DNA of 64,000 bases from Harmothoe impar (GCA_947462335.1 OX381704.1:45078942-45142941); one strand, 5' to 3'; shown: positions 10,258-22,700, counted from the first letter of the stretch. Translations and numbers: made by a program. The notes: generated from the sequence alone by a model not told the origin.

Positions 10258-10349
10258 GAGACAGACAGACAGATACACAGACAGCAGACAGATAGATAGA
10301 TAGACAGATAGATTGATAGATAGATAGACAGATAGATTGATAGATAGAT
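10258..10349 (+). repeat. GATA/GACA microsatellite at the polymerase breakpoint
   Basis: A run of GACA and GATA tetranucleotides directly precedes the open polymerase frame. It occupies the place where the exonuclease-coding half of the polymerase would be expected, so it probably marks a deletion junction. Confidence 0.9.
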
Positions 10350-12444
10350 CCACTACAACAACAAAGACGTCAAACCTTTCATAGAAGCTCTGAAAAATCA
10401 CGCTAAATTTTTCCAAGATCGCGGCATTGACATGTTTGAAGACGGAGTTTCTCTCGCCGGTTTGACTTTACGGTTCCTCTTCCAAAACCTAGAAGACGCG
10501 TTCACAACGTTCCCCCAGTTCGACGCCGTCCTCCACGCTCTGATCAAAGAAAATCTAGTCGGCGGTCCTTCCATCATCTTAGATTTCCATAGATTTCACG
10601 AGAAGGGCACCACGCGGATAAGGGAGCACAAGTACGGCGAAGAAGCGAGACCGTGCCAACACATCCTAGGACTAGACGCTAACTCTCTGTACTTGCGCTG
10701 CATGAGCGAAGCACACTGCACGGGCTATTACGCGGTGAGACGACCTGAGACCGAGTTCAAGCCCGAAATTAGGCAAAGAAACTCTCACAGCGCTTTGGAG
10801 TGGTTACGCTTCGTAGAGCACGACCGCGACGTGAAACTGCGCCACGCTTTGAACGGCGGCGAGATGGTTGTAGGCTGTCGGAGAATTCGCGTGGACGGGT
10901 TTCACGCGGCCTCTAATACGGTTTTCCAGTTTCACGGGTGTTGGTTCCACGCTCACGAGTGCATACCGTCGCACCGATATCAGTGCGCTTCACTGAGGGA
11001 GGAGAGACGCGACAGAACGACTAGAGTAAGCGCTTACTTGAAAGCGCTAGGTCACAAGCTGGTCGTCGTGTGGGAGTGCGAATGGAGAGAGATGAAGCGT
11101 CGAGATGAGCGGGTTAAGGCCTCCCAACAACGCTGGAAGGTTGACGCTTTGAAAGTGTCTCGAAACGCGATGAGCGAGAGCGACATCCTTTCCGCTGTGA
11201 AAGAGGAGAAAATGTTCGGTTTAGTTCAAGTGGACATCACTACGCCGCCTCACCTACGAGACTACTTCGAAGAAATGACCCCCGTTTTCAAGAACGTGAC
11301 CGTTTCAAAATCGGACATAGGACCTCACATGTCAGACTTTGCGCAGGAAGAAAAGCTGTTGAACACGCCTCAGAGATGTCTGATAGGGAGTTACCACGGA
11401 AAAAATATTCTCTTGGGAACGCCGCTTCTCAAGTGGTATTTAGAGCACGGTTTGATAGTCACCAAAGTGCAGCTGGTCGTAGAATACCTACCTAAACGCT
11501 CCTTTGCCGGTTTCGCGGACGAAGTAACGGCGGCGCGAAGACGTGGCGACGTGAACGAGAACGAGAAAATTCTGTCAGACTGTTACAAGTTAATGGGAAA
11601 CGCTACGTACGGTAAAACAATCTGCAACAAAGAAAAACACACGGCGGTGAGATACACTGACAGTCGGAAGTTCGAACTATTGGCCAATTCGTGGCGCTTC
11701 AAAAAGGTGTCCAAGTTGAGTTCCGATCTGTTTGAAGTCGAACTACAACCGAAAACAGTCAAGAACAACCTCCCTATTCAAATAGGGTTCATGGTATACC
11801 AGTACGCGAAGTTGAAAATGTTAGAGTTCACATACGACTTCTTGGATAGATTCGTCGATCGGCGCGATTATGCCCTTTGTCAAATGGACACCGACAGTCT
11901 TTACATGGCTCTCAGCGGTGACACGTTGGATGACCTAGTCAAACCTCGCCTGAGAGAGACGTACTTCAGAGAGAAACGAAAGTGGCTTCCGACAGCGGTG
12001 TGCGACGATCACTTAGAGCTTTTCGTGAAGACAAAAACGGAAAGAGTGCGAGAATGGTGTCCGCCGCCCGGCGGATGTTGTGAGAGACAGTACCTTCACG
12101 ATCTGAGAACTTCGGGGCTTATGAAAGCGGAGTGGGAAGGTGACGGGATCCTAAGTCTCAACCCTAAGACTTACATTTGCTACGATCGAGTCAGCGACAC
12201 CGGTGAAAGAAAATCCAAAAAATGGAGTGCAAAAGGCGTACAGAAGAAACAAAACCCTAAGGAACCAGACGACTTCTTGGATGTTCTTCGCCAACGAAAA
12301 ACTCTCATTGCTGTAAATAGAAATTTCAAAGTGGTGCGAAACAAAATGGTCACCTACACCATAGAGAAAGACGGCGTGCGCTACTTGTATTATAAGCGTC
12401 GCGTGCATTCTGACGGTGTGACAACGAGTCCTTTAGAGATATGA
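10348..12444 (+). pseudogene. Protein-primed-type family B DNA polymerase, N-terminally truncated
   Basis: The frame is open from 10348; the first ATG is at 10432, giving 670 residues against roughly 1,000 or more in Polintons. The start retains a Y-x3-D pattern like the last exonuclease motif, while the earlier exonuclease motifs are absent. Polymerase motifs are complete: A (LGLDANSLYLRCM), B (KLMGNATYGKT) and C (MDTDSLYM). An inserted region around FQFHGCWFHAHEC...VVVWECEW resembles the Vsr-like/CxxC module in Polinton and adintovirus polymerases. With an ATG inside the truncated region it could still be translated, but proofreading would be lost. It belongs to the DNA_pol_B_2 group, which copies linear protein-capped genomes. 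Confidence 0.88.
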
Positions 12445-12675
12445 AAAAAAAAAATAAGCGTGTTATTGCTTGATTGAGTGCATCTTTTCAAAAATAGAGT
12501 GTTTATCAAGATTGAAAAAAAAGAAATAAAAAAATAAAATAAATCATTGTTGTGTTTTTATTTTCATACGGCTTCTTTTATTAGTAAGTCGCGCAGTCTC
12601 TTAAAGCGTCACTCATGTGACGACGTCGCTTCCAGTCACGTGATCCTAAAGACCCTCACTTCCTAAACAAAAAAA
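12445..12675. terminator. AT-rich 3' flank with polyadenylation-like signals
   Basis: Several AATAAA motifs follow the polymerase stop (12525-12545). The block that follows (about 12545-12592) matches, inverted, the 3' flank of the Death-domain gene at 6786-6830. Both gene sets therefore run outward into a shared terminal sequence. Confidence 0.6.
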
Positions 12676-13088
12676 CTTCTTCTTCTTCTTCTTCTTCCGG
12701 TCACGTGATCAATCAGGTCACTTCCTGAGGTCACTCACTTCCGGTTGGCCATTAGGTCATGTGACGTCACTTCCGGTCACGTGACTCATCAGGTCACTTC
12801 CGGTCACGTGATCCTAAATTAGGTCATATGACGTCACTTCCGATTCCCCCTAAGTAGGTCATATGACGTCACTTCCGGTCCATAAGTAGGTCATATGACG
12901 TCACTTCCGGTCACGTGACCAAATGGCGGCCTCTGATTGGCTAACTAGGTCACGTGACGTCACCACTAATCCCCTAAGTAGGTCACTTCCGGTCACGTGA
13001 CCAAATGGAGGCCTCTGATTGGCTGCAGGTCGATTGAGTAATAAACAGTAGTTAACTATAGTCCCGTTCCGATACATACTATACTACT
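12676..13088 (-). repeat. Right terminal inverted repeat of the Polinton-like element
   Basis: This is the reverse complement of 5705-6161, ending ...CATACTATACTACT. It has a shorter AAG/CTT tract and a few substitutions, and is followed by the GACCTG duplication at 13089-13094. The close match between the repeats indicates a fairly young insertion. Confidence 0.9.
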
Positions 13089-13098
13089 GACCTGCTAG

Positions 13099-13129
13099 GC
13101 GCCGGGATGTGAGGCAACATCTCGGCGCC
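13099..13129 (-). other. GC-rich hairpin just after the Ngaro gag stop
   Basis: GGCGCCGGGATGT pairs with ACATCTCGGCGCC across a five-base loop, a 13-bp stem with one mismatch. It starts five bases after the gag stop codon on the minus strand. It may influence termination or reinitiation before the RT frame, or be incidental. Confidence 0.5.
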
Positions 13130-13134
13130 GATTT

Positions 13135-14523
13135 CTAGTTTTTTGCAGGTTGGAAGCCGGGGTTATGGCGTTGGTTGCCGTTGTTCGCTGTGTTGTACAC
13201 GCCCTCGCTGTTAACATGGCCGTGCGGGCCTGAGCCGTGGCCGTTGCTTGCTGGCTGCCCGCCGTCCATGAACTTGTTGTTGCAGGCTACTAGCGTGTGA
13301 CCCAGCCTCTTCCCCTTTGAGTAACAGAAAGAGCAGACATGCAGCAGCTTGACCGGGCCGTCATCATGCTCCCCTTTAGATTTACAACCCCGGTGTGAAT
13401 TAAACTCATTGCAAGGGAATGTGTGGCGGGATGAGGCGGGGGCGGCCGCCCTCTGCCCCGTGTCGGTCCTCGTGCCGCCGGTCAGACAGATGAGTGTACG
13501 GGCATTCTGGACCCGATCCCAGTTATTCCATGTGTATGCGTCCTGCTCCACATGATCAAACACATGCTGGCTCCACTCCCTTACTGCCGGCCAGTGGCGC
13601 CTCATGCTGTCTGCGGAGACATCATGGAGGTGGTCCATCATGGAGTCATAGAACTCAGGCTCATACGCCTTCTTATTTTGTAAGAGGGCGATGAGGGCTG
13701 TGATATACTCAGACTTGTTCATGTGGTGTCGGTAGTCAAGCTTCTGCCTCAAGGTTGACATGCCGACTTTTTCTAAATACATGTAAGGCTTGTGCATGAG
13801 TGCATCATTGGCTGCGTTGTATCTGAAGAAGTTCTTACCATCTGCAGGGATGTGTATGAGATTTTCACGAGCCAATTGCCTGTCTATGTATCTGTCATGA
13901 TTCTGTTGCTGTCGGAGCTCCCTGGGTGGTGGGAGCGTGGGATGTGCCGCGGCCCCTGCTGTACTGTGGGCAGGGGGCTGGTGGGGCACTGGGGTGCTGG
14001 AGGCGGCGGCTGGAGGGCAGGGCGCCGCGGCCTGCGAGCCCGCGGGTGCAGGTGTGTCCAGGAGCCGGTCCAGCTTGGAGCCTAGGCTGTGCATTTGTAG
14101 GCCTAGGCCCTGGATGTCGGCCTTCACTGTGCGCACCTCGTCTTCTAGGTGATTGAGGCGCACAACTGAGGCGTTGCTGAGGTCTTTGGACGATACCCTG
14201 GAGAAAGACCTGTCGATGAAGGAGGGGGCAGCCTCGTCCACGGTCTTGAAAGTGACCTCGGCGTCTACTGACGAGCCGTCACGGGCCGTTTAGTGGCGTG
14301 ACCGCGACCGTCGTGACCCCGAGACCGTTGGTTGGGACGGCGCGTCTCCCGCACCTGACCGTCTTGATGAGGACGGTTGGTGGGAGGACGTATAAACAGA
14401 TGTGGAGGCATGGTGTGAGTCCTCCTGCGAGTCGTCCCCGTGGAGAGGCGGGGCGCTCCTTGTGGAAAAGTTCCATTGCCGGCGTGACCTGTGGCGGCGT
14501 CTTGAAATCACACTGTCGGCCAT
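13135..14523 (-). pseudogene. Ngaro gag-like ORF1 with an in-frame stop
   Basis: Translation from the ATG at 14523 begins MADSVISRRRHRSRR, a basic Arg/Ser segment. It meets TAA at 14290-14292 and then continues in the same frame to 13135. The second part has a heptad-rich coiled coil (LNHLEDEVRTVKADIQGL), a Pro/Ala-rich linker, a helical core and a Cys/His cluster (CNEFNSHRGC...HVCSFC...HTLVAC) like a zinc-binding nucleocapsid. Length and order fit Ngaro ORF1. The single stop suggests recent inactivation, since the rest of the frame is clean. Confidence 0.8.
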
Positions 14524-14710
14524 TTTGAATGGCAGTGACGAGCGTGCTTTTGCCTAACAGGTCGGTCTCACTCAACAACGTGCACCATTAAAACACACAA
14601 CAACATGTACAGTCCACTATTGTCCTCCAGTGGGGTTTCTCCTCTTATGAATAAAAGTTTGTAAAATTGGAGGATATTACCGAAGGTTGGTGCCAGGCGT
14701 ATGGTGTGGA

Positions 14711-14901
14711 GTAAAGTTGTGAAGGTGTGGAGGTGTAGGGTGATAAGTTGAGAGTGAGGGAGAGGAGAGGGCCGTGAGGGCCGAGGTAGTGGGTTGGTGT
14801 ACCGGGCATACGGTAGGTGGGGTATGAGTGGTGAGGAGGGCGCCACCTGGGGTAACGCCAGTGACCCCCCCCCCGCGCGCCTTTCGCGCGCTGGAGGACA
14901 C
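14711..14901 (-). repeat. Ngaro split direct repeat A1 (5' end of element)
   Basis: Nearly identical to A2 at 2753-2941. On the minus strand it is the first part of the element. It ends GGAGGACAC, directly against the right half of the interrupted host repeat. Confidence 0.9.
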
Positions 14902-15059
14902 TTGGCAGTTCTATTTTCCACTTGTTTATAAACATAAACAATATTTACACACATGAACCTAGGGCAGAGTCTATAGTACCTGTTATGGCATTATGACTTA
15001 GTCAGATCCATGAGAATAGCATGGATTTGTGAATAAAATCGGTTAGTGGAGCCTCACCT
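14902..15059. repeat. Right half of the interrupted dispersed repeat
   Basis: Starting TTGGCAGTTCTATTTTCCAC, it matches the right part of the empty-site copy at 23669-24145. It ends in an inverted version of the left terminus (AAAATCGGTTAGTGGAGCCT). Confidence 0.75.
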
Positions 15060-16755
15060 AAGACCTTATATAACTGAAGCAAATACAGCAGTTGCAGTGC
15101 ACGGACAGACGTTCTAAGCATAATCTTCATAATCTTAGTCATAATCATAGGGTTAGGGTTATGGAAATGGTTGGGGCTAGGCTTAAGGTTAATGTTGTTA
15201 AGATTATGGAATATTAAGATTATTGACTGAGGATTAGAATACAATGCTTAATGAACTATCCCGCATGTGCATAATTGAGTGGTGAGCCGTGGCCGGAGGG
15301 AGCGGTCGGTCGGTGCTGAGCTGCATCACCCACAGTCTTTTAGGTGTTGGGATCAGGGATGGAGTAGGTCTGTTTTCCACCCATGAACGTGGGGGTGGTG
15401 ATCAACTTTGTATACTTAGTATTTGGTTTCCATAAATATATGTAGGCACTCATTTATCAGCTGTATGCATATATGTGACCCGTTTTAATGGGTCGGAAGT
15501 CACATATTAAAAATGTTGTGTTATTACTATATTCGTTTACAGCTCATCAAGAGCTTTCATTTGGTATGTGACATGAAGTATATTGGCCAGTTTTGACCCT
15601 TTGAAGACATTTTTGATACTTTTTTGTTGAATTAAATGGAAATTAATTAAAATGAGATAATTTACATTTAAATTAGATATTAACTATTATCATACAATGC
15701 AATTATAAATCCTATGACCATAATTTGGGGGGGAAATGGGAGTTGAAATCTGGTTTATAACTTAGTTTTCCAAAAGAAAACTATTCATATGTTAGAAAAA
15801 TGTTAAAAAAACTCATTTTTCAAAAGAAAATTTCCACCCTATACTACTTAAAGAGCTTATATCTACCGAGTAGTCTCTTCAAAGTGCGACTTCCGACCCA
15901 TTTCGTTAAAACGGGTCACATATATTCTGTGTTTTACCGTTCTCTCTTGTACTTGATGTCATTGACATAGGGATTTGAATACAATGTAATGCTTTGGGGT
16001 GTAGGCTCTTAATCCACCATTCGAAGTACATGTGAAATATATACACTTTAACATACCTATAACAGAGCTCAATGGAATCCTCTATTATAGGTACTTACAA
16101 GGCATGGGTAACATGATAGTTGTTAACCACTACTTAAATATGTATGGAGTAGCAGTGCATAGCAGTGCATTGACACAATTTTAAAAAGGAAAAAAATCCG
16201 GAAGTAGGAGTGTGCAGAATGTATGTTCAGGAATGCTTCATGCTTCCTCTGTGTGTCAGAGCCACTTTCAGAAAGAGAATCAATCAATGGGCTCATTGGC
16301 AGGATCGTGAGGTTGTGGAGGGGTGGGTCTTCATGCCAGACTAACTTATTCATGCCTGCTGCCTAGCAAGCCCGTAAATAGAAACAGACAACTCCATATG
16401 CTTAGTTTCAAAACATGGGCCGCTTCCCTGTAAAACGTCGTATGTGCCATGCAAAGGTAATGTCTTGAAGTTTTTATTCATTATAATGTTTTGGCAACCC
16501 GGAAACAAGCATGACGTTATATTGTACTGTTAGTAACCAGGATCCCATTATATCTGAAACTCTGTCTGCTGGTGAACTAGTTGACAAGTAGCCAATAGGC
16601 CTGCACCAGTAGAGAGAGTATACGTATATACATCTACACACAGATACACATATCCTTCTAAGTATACCAACTAGGAGAGAGGACTTCATTTGAATATATA
16701 CCTATAGATTACACAGTGGATTTGGAAAGATTGAGGAAACAAATACAACAGTGAA
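15060..16755. other. Intergenic region upstream of the oxidase gene, containing one MITE
   Basis: Apart from the inverted-repeat element at 15474-15928, I see only AT-rich sequence. The last few hundred bases presumably contain the promoter and 5' UTR of the oxidase gene, but no clear TATA box stands out. Confidence 0.5.
15474..15928. mobile_element. MITE with TATGTGACCCGTTTTAA termini
   Basis: The left end TATGTGACCCGTTTTAATGG and the right end (reverse complement TATGTGACCCGTTTTAACGA) are inverted repeats. Both include the GGGTCGGAAGT block and are embedded in TATA sequence, so a TA duplication of Tc1/mariner type is likely. A partial relative lies around 42600-42745. Confidence 0.7.
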
Positions 16756-19700
16756 ATGGCAGAAAAACGAGATATCCGGAAAGTGTTAAAGGACCTCCAA
16801 AATATTGTGGGCTCCAAGCCAAAGATCGAGGTAAGTGTACACTTAGACTAGGATATTTTCTTGTGTGGACCCTGATAACAATAACACTAGGAACAGTGAT
16901 GTATATGGATTAATAGGGTAAACAGATATAACGCCCCTCATACACCCATTAGTATTTAAGGGTTCCATGTCACACTCATTGAATTGCCATGGGTACCTTA
17001 AACATAAAAAGCTCAGGTTGTAGCTTGAAATATGTACATGTAATGCCATATGTTTATTGGAGAGGTGTACACACATACTGTGACCGCATTGGTGGTATGC
17101 CAAATATGCCTTACATCCCATTGACTGGTGCAAGGGTAGATACTAAGGTCACTCTTTTTGATTTTTTAGGGGTCCGCCACACTAGAAAGGACAAAGTCAG
17201 AATAAAAGTAAAAATGAGGATATCAAATTTTTTCCCTCCACTGTGTGTTCCAGAAAGAAAAAAAAATCGAAAGATAAAAAGAGGAAATGTATCATGCAGG
17301 AAAACAATGATCTAAATGATGAAACAATTATTCAAATTTTCTTTGAAAGAAAAAACACCAGAAGATCAGTTTACTATAGCTTTTTTTTTTTCTCTTGTTG
17401 GGTCTTTCTATTTATTTCCCCCAACGACATTGAAATACCGAAATTTTCTGCACATATACAAATAAAATCGTCCTCCATGCTTTTGATATTTCCGGAGATG
17501 TCCGTTACCCAAGAAAAAAGTGTGGCCTAATATTGGCCCGGAAGCCAATGGTCAATATTTTTGGATCCGAGCCTTAGTTAAATTTTGCAAGATGTTCGAG
17601 GGGACAATACTTCATAAGTGTGCACATATAATCTATACGTTTTAGAGGTTAGTCAGTAGGGCTATAGTGGCTACCGCAGGTTCGTCATAGGCACTTTAGT
17701 CAAAAGACGAACTTATATTCAAAAATGACTAAGGCAAATATAATGCCTAGTACGCATTAAAATGAAAAGACTAAGGTGGGTTAGTCAGTTTGACTAACCT
17801 GACAGCATTGACTAACATAGTTTGGGCATGAAAGGAGCCAAAATATGACTAACGGTCTTTCAGATTCTTTTTGAGGTTTTTCTTTATTCAATCCAAGACC
17901 CCAGTTTCAACTTCCATACCTCAGAAGTAGTACTAAATATCACGATTAAAGACCAATATATCACTAACAAGAGATGGGAATGTGCATTAATTTTTTGATA
18001 ATTCTAACCCCTAACCCTCTCTGAAATAATTATTAGGTAATTAAATTGATTAGCGACACTTTTACTGAGCAATAATGAAGGGGTCGGACGTTTGTATACT
18101 GTTGTCGGACACTATTCATCAGTGAACATAGTCCAGAAAAAAGCCCAAGTAAATGAAACCCTCAAGATGATTATCCAGTATAATGAGAATCCGCAGGTTT
18201 CCAAGATCTGGCTCTCAATGGGTAAAGCTATTTTAACCTAATTTGATTTTATCAAGTGTATAAAATATATGAATTTTTGCTTCGCACGCATGTCAGGCCG
18301 TGAAAATAATATACCTTCAGCACTGCTACATCTGCGTTTTATGAGCTTTTACGTGGTTGCTAAAGGTCCCTATTAATACTGCCATGGTAGCAAAAACTCG
18401 CGTGTAAACCCCACCCTGACCTTCGGCCGCTCCTATTCCTCTGTAGCGGGATACCACTGCTGCCACAGTTTGGGAGCACTTAGAACTGCAGCAGTGTGGG
18501 TTTGAGGGGGCCCAACATCTGGGGGGAGTGAAGAAAGAATTACACTGGGCCTCTACATGTGGGTATTGTGCATTGGTTGTACCTGGACACTCGTTTTGTT
18601 ACCTGTCCAGGATAGGGTAGTGGTTTTGACAATGGACTCATGATCAGCAGTACCTAAGTTCAAATCCCCTCCAGGCTAAGTGTGCTGACTACACCATGCA
18701 CAGGTAAATCTCTTTTATTTAGATCTGCCCCTGTGGTCCATCCATAAGGGAACATGCCTTTGAGTTGGAACATTTATTAGGGACCTTTAGCAAACCCAAC
18801 ATAGCTCATTAAACGCAGACGTATTCTATACTTTCAGCACTGGTACGTCTGCGTTTAATGAGTGTTTACATGGTTGCTAAAGTTCCCTATTACTTTGGGT
18901 TCGACCCCATTGGTTGCTAAAGGTCCCTATTACAGTGTGCCATTATTTAGCATTGGTAATTGATGAGGATAACAAAGTTTACCTATTGTGGATAAGACAA
19001 GGCAGGTGTGCTTCGCTTGCAATGCGACCACGATATGAGCTCCCAGTAAGAATTTTTTTTTTCTATAACCCTCTTTAGGGTGGGACAAAAATGAAAAACA
19101 TAAAAGTTTACCTATTGTACCTGGATTTACCACCAACCTCTATAGCTCAACCAGAAGAGCCTGGAACTCCCAATCTAAGGGTCAAGGGTTCAGTCCTTGG
19201 TGTGGCTTTTAGTGTAACAATAATAGTCACCAAAAGTGGTTACCAAAAGACTACACCAAATTTAACATTTTGAAAACATTTGCAGACATTCAAAAAAGAT
19301 TTTACAAAAACGTTTTGGTGTGACCTTTTGTAACCAATGGGGTTGAACCCAAGTAAATAAATATTCCAACTCAAAGGCATGTTCTCTAACAGGTTGGCCA
19401 TAGGGGCAGATCTAAGAAAAAGAGATTTACTTGTGCATGGTATAGTCAGCACACTTAGCCTGGAGGGGATTTGAACTTGGGTACTGCTGATAATGAGTCC
19501 AATGTCCTAACCACAACCCTATGCTGGACAGGTAATAAAAATATTGCAGGTGTTCTAGCATGCAGGAATGCAGTAGCATCACTCTCTGAGCAGAGCTTTA
19601 GCTCCCTGATCTGGTCCACATGATTTGCTGAAGCTAGTGACTGGAAAGTAGAGTGTGCATACTGGGACCAGTCACAGATGGCACTGTCCAGTGGACATCC

Positions 19701-22700
19701 AGCTAGTGCTGAACAGGCCTAAGCCGCATATAGCCGATGTGGTTCGCGAACTAGCCGTGGCTGACACGCGGGGTTTTGTGGTAATTGAGATGACTACGTG
19801 TCAGAGAAATGTGACCCTGATAAAATTTGGAAAGTTACCGAAAATGTCTTAAGGTTGATTGCTACTCTTAACTTTTCATTCACAGAATTTCTTCTTTTTT
19901 TTGCCCAAGGGTAGCTTATAAAATTATCATTAAGAAATGTAAATTATTTTAAAAAAAACTGACATTTAAAATACCAACCAATTTGAGCCAAATCCAAAAG
20001 TAAACCATTTAGAAAAGGTAACAAAGCTTTAATTATTCATAGGCTACACTGACTTAATAGCAAGACAACCGTGGATAGCATTAGTCTGTATGTCTATTAG
20101 ATGTTCTGGAATTAATTGTTAAAAGTTTGGTCATAATTCTGAACTTCGCTGTCGGAGCGAGGCACCTCAGCCAATAATGTACATGTATTTTATGACACAC
20201 CTCTAACTTAAAAAAAAAAGTCATTCTACTCAGTTTCCCTGGTTTCAATTCACTTCCCTGATAGCCCTAGTAATGGAAAATAGACAGTGTTTCACTTTCT
20301 ATCTATATTATTTTATCCATTTTCTTATCCGCGGCGTCACCCCGATGCGTCTGGTTCAGGGATATGATATCAGTACCCCATCCCCACATTTTGATCCAAG
20401 TCAAAACTTGAACAAAACTCAAACAAGTTATATTCTACTAATATACAGCACTTGTAGGTGGGAATATTAGTTTTCTCTGCATTACATGTAATTGTCTTTT
20501 TATCTGTGGAGTCACCCCGATGGGTCAGGCCGAGAAATATGGTATCAGTAACCGATCCCCGATCCCCAGAAACCTGAACAAAACTTAAATGATTCATATA
20601 CGGCTAGGCTAGGGCTTTATAATTCTATACAGCAATGGTAGGTGGGAATAGCAGTTTTCTCAGAATTAATTGTCAAAAATCGTTACCTGGGAAATATCCG
20701 GAGGGGTCGGACCGATAGATATCATAGCAGCAACCCATACCCGATTTTGATCCAAGTCGAAACATGTAATTATTCATATTCTGTTTGGCTAGGTTTTTCT
20801 AATGCTATACAGCACTGGTAGGTGGGAATAGTAGTTTTCTCAAAACTATAATTATGATGAAAGATGCACGTGGGGACGAACCTGCGGAGTCACTAGACGC
20901 CGCACATCTGTGCGTAATCTTGAATTGCCACTTCTTAATCACTTTTCGCCACTTATGGCATAATCTTAATCAGTTTCCAGGTGATACCTATCCTCTAAGC
21001 ATTGCTGTATATATTTGGGGCTCTGCCCCCACACCCCCTTCTTCTTTCTCTCATTTCTTTTCTTTTTCTGGAATAAGATTACGCCAGAAGTGGCGATTTA
21101 TGATTACGCATAGAATGGGCGGCGTCTAGTGACTACGCAGGTTCGTCCCTTGTTGCATCAAAGATGGATCTCACGGTCGATTCTCTTTGGTGGCACATAG
21201 ATGAGAAAAGTGATCCAGATCCAAATTAATTTCGAGAAGACTTTTTTTTTTATGTATAATGTAAAAATCCTAATGAAATTATTCCATCTTTGATGCTAAC
21301 ATTCTATATTTGGAATGCAAAAAGAATGTCTATGGTTGAAGTACAATACATGTAATGGGTAACGGGGCAAGAATCAGGGTATGAAATGGTTATATTTCAT
21401 ACCTTTGGTCATTTCATGCTATATGGTGAGATCTATTTTTAATATTTTGATATGGCCTAGTTAGCATGTATGTGTATCTGCTTCTCAAAGATTAGATCGA
21501 TCGGATACATTCAAGCTACTTGCGTAGAGACTTGCGCAGTGATCCATATTCAATGAGTAGCGATCAACCTTGAGTTGTGTACTCAGATATGTATTTGCCC
21601 AATATTGAACGTGTTATAAAGAATAAACATAAATTTTGATAATGACTGCATGGATGTTAACTTTGAATATGAATCATGGCTAAGCCTTTACAGGGTTAAG
21701 GGACTCGCTGAACAGATAGAAGCCATTAAAAGATGTCATAGAAAGATTGATAAGATGATTATGTCGTCAAAAGCAGAGGTTGTGATTAGTGATCTGAATG
21801 ATAACTACCATAACCCTAGAGCATTCTGGTAAAGAATTAATGAGCTTTTTTTTGTGGAGGGCAAGTCTCCTACCCAAATATAAAGCACAATGTTCCTGGT
21901 GAATATATACCTTCTACGGATGTTGCCAATTATGGTTTCTCTAAGACTCCTTACTATGGCATAACGTCATATCTAAAGTTTTAAAACGCAACATTGACGT
22001 AAATAACGTTTTTGTTAGCAGGGATTGACAATTTCGTTGATATTGGCGAACCGTTATATGCTAATATTGTCGACCCTGTCACTAAACTGTCTGAGCATAG
22101 GTCTTCAGGTGGTGAAGAACTCATATCTTACTCTCTGCTTTTTTATGTATTATTGAATCATTTACTCATTTGTGCCAAGTTAGTATGGATTCTGGTATCT
22201 TGCCACGTGCATTGGGAAAGCCATTCCCTAACGATGGTGCTGTTGGTCTGATTAAACAGAATTTTGATTAATCAGCATCTAGTCACTTGGTGAGTTCGTC
22301 CCTGGTCTGACAACAACAGCACTATCCTTAATCAGCATACTTTTTAGGTTATATGCAATCCCATTCCACACAGCCAACAATAATACGATTCATTCAACAA
22401 CATCTTTCAGGTTTCTAAGTTCTCTAACTGGGCAAGTACCCAGGTAAGGGATGAGATCTTGTCTGTCTCCCCGACTACCGTGGAGGAGGTGCAGGCCGTG
22501 GTGCGGGGGGCAAAGCAGCTCGGTCTCAGAGTGAGGGCAGCAGGCAGGACCCACTCCTGGACACCGCTCTTCTCAGATGAGGGGGATATTGTCATGCACG
22601 TGAGAGACTTAAAACGCCCCGATGGACCCCAGATAGAACTAACACAGGTATGTGCGTTAAGCTGATCTTCTACTGAAGCGAAAGAAGAACTCTACTCTGA

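Larger units (their letters stand above)
5705..13088. mobile_element. Polinton/Maverick-like element (7.4 kb, gene-poor derivative)
   Basis: Both ends are inverted repeats starting 5'-AGTAGTATAGTATG and are flanked by GACCTG. A 6-bp duplication, a 5'-AG terminus, long inverted repeats and a type-B DNA polymerase together fit Polintons and their virus relatives (adintoviruses). Full elements are 15-20 kb; this one is 7,384 bp. It contains a two-Death-domain gene (minus strand), a Ser/Ala-rich plus PC4-like gene and a polymerase remnant (plus strand). I find no retroviral-type integrase, packaging ATPase, protease or capsid frame. It therefore looks like an internally deleted, non-autonomous copy that would need proteins supplied from elsewhere. 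Confidence 0.85.
2476..14901 (-). mobile_element. Ngaro/DIRS-type tyrosine-recombinase retrotransposon, interrupted by a Polinton-like element
   Basis: The element reads on the minus strand: A1 (14711-14901), gag-like ORF, RT ORF, tyrosine recombinase ORF, then B1 (2942-3160), A2 (2753-2941) and B2 (2476-2694). This A1...B1-A2-B2 split-direct-repeat layout is the signature of Ngaro elements. Leaving out the 7.4-kb insert, it is about 5.0 kb, a normal Ngaro size. There is no target duplication, as expected for recombinase-mediated integration, and the empty site at about 23960 confirms both ends. The copy is dead: an in-frame stop in gag, loss of the RNase H region and a frameshift in the recombinase. 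Confidence 0.9.
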
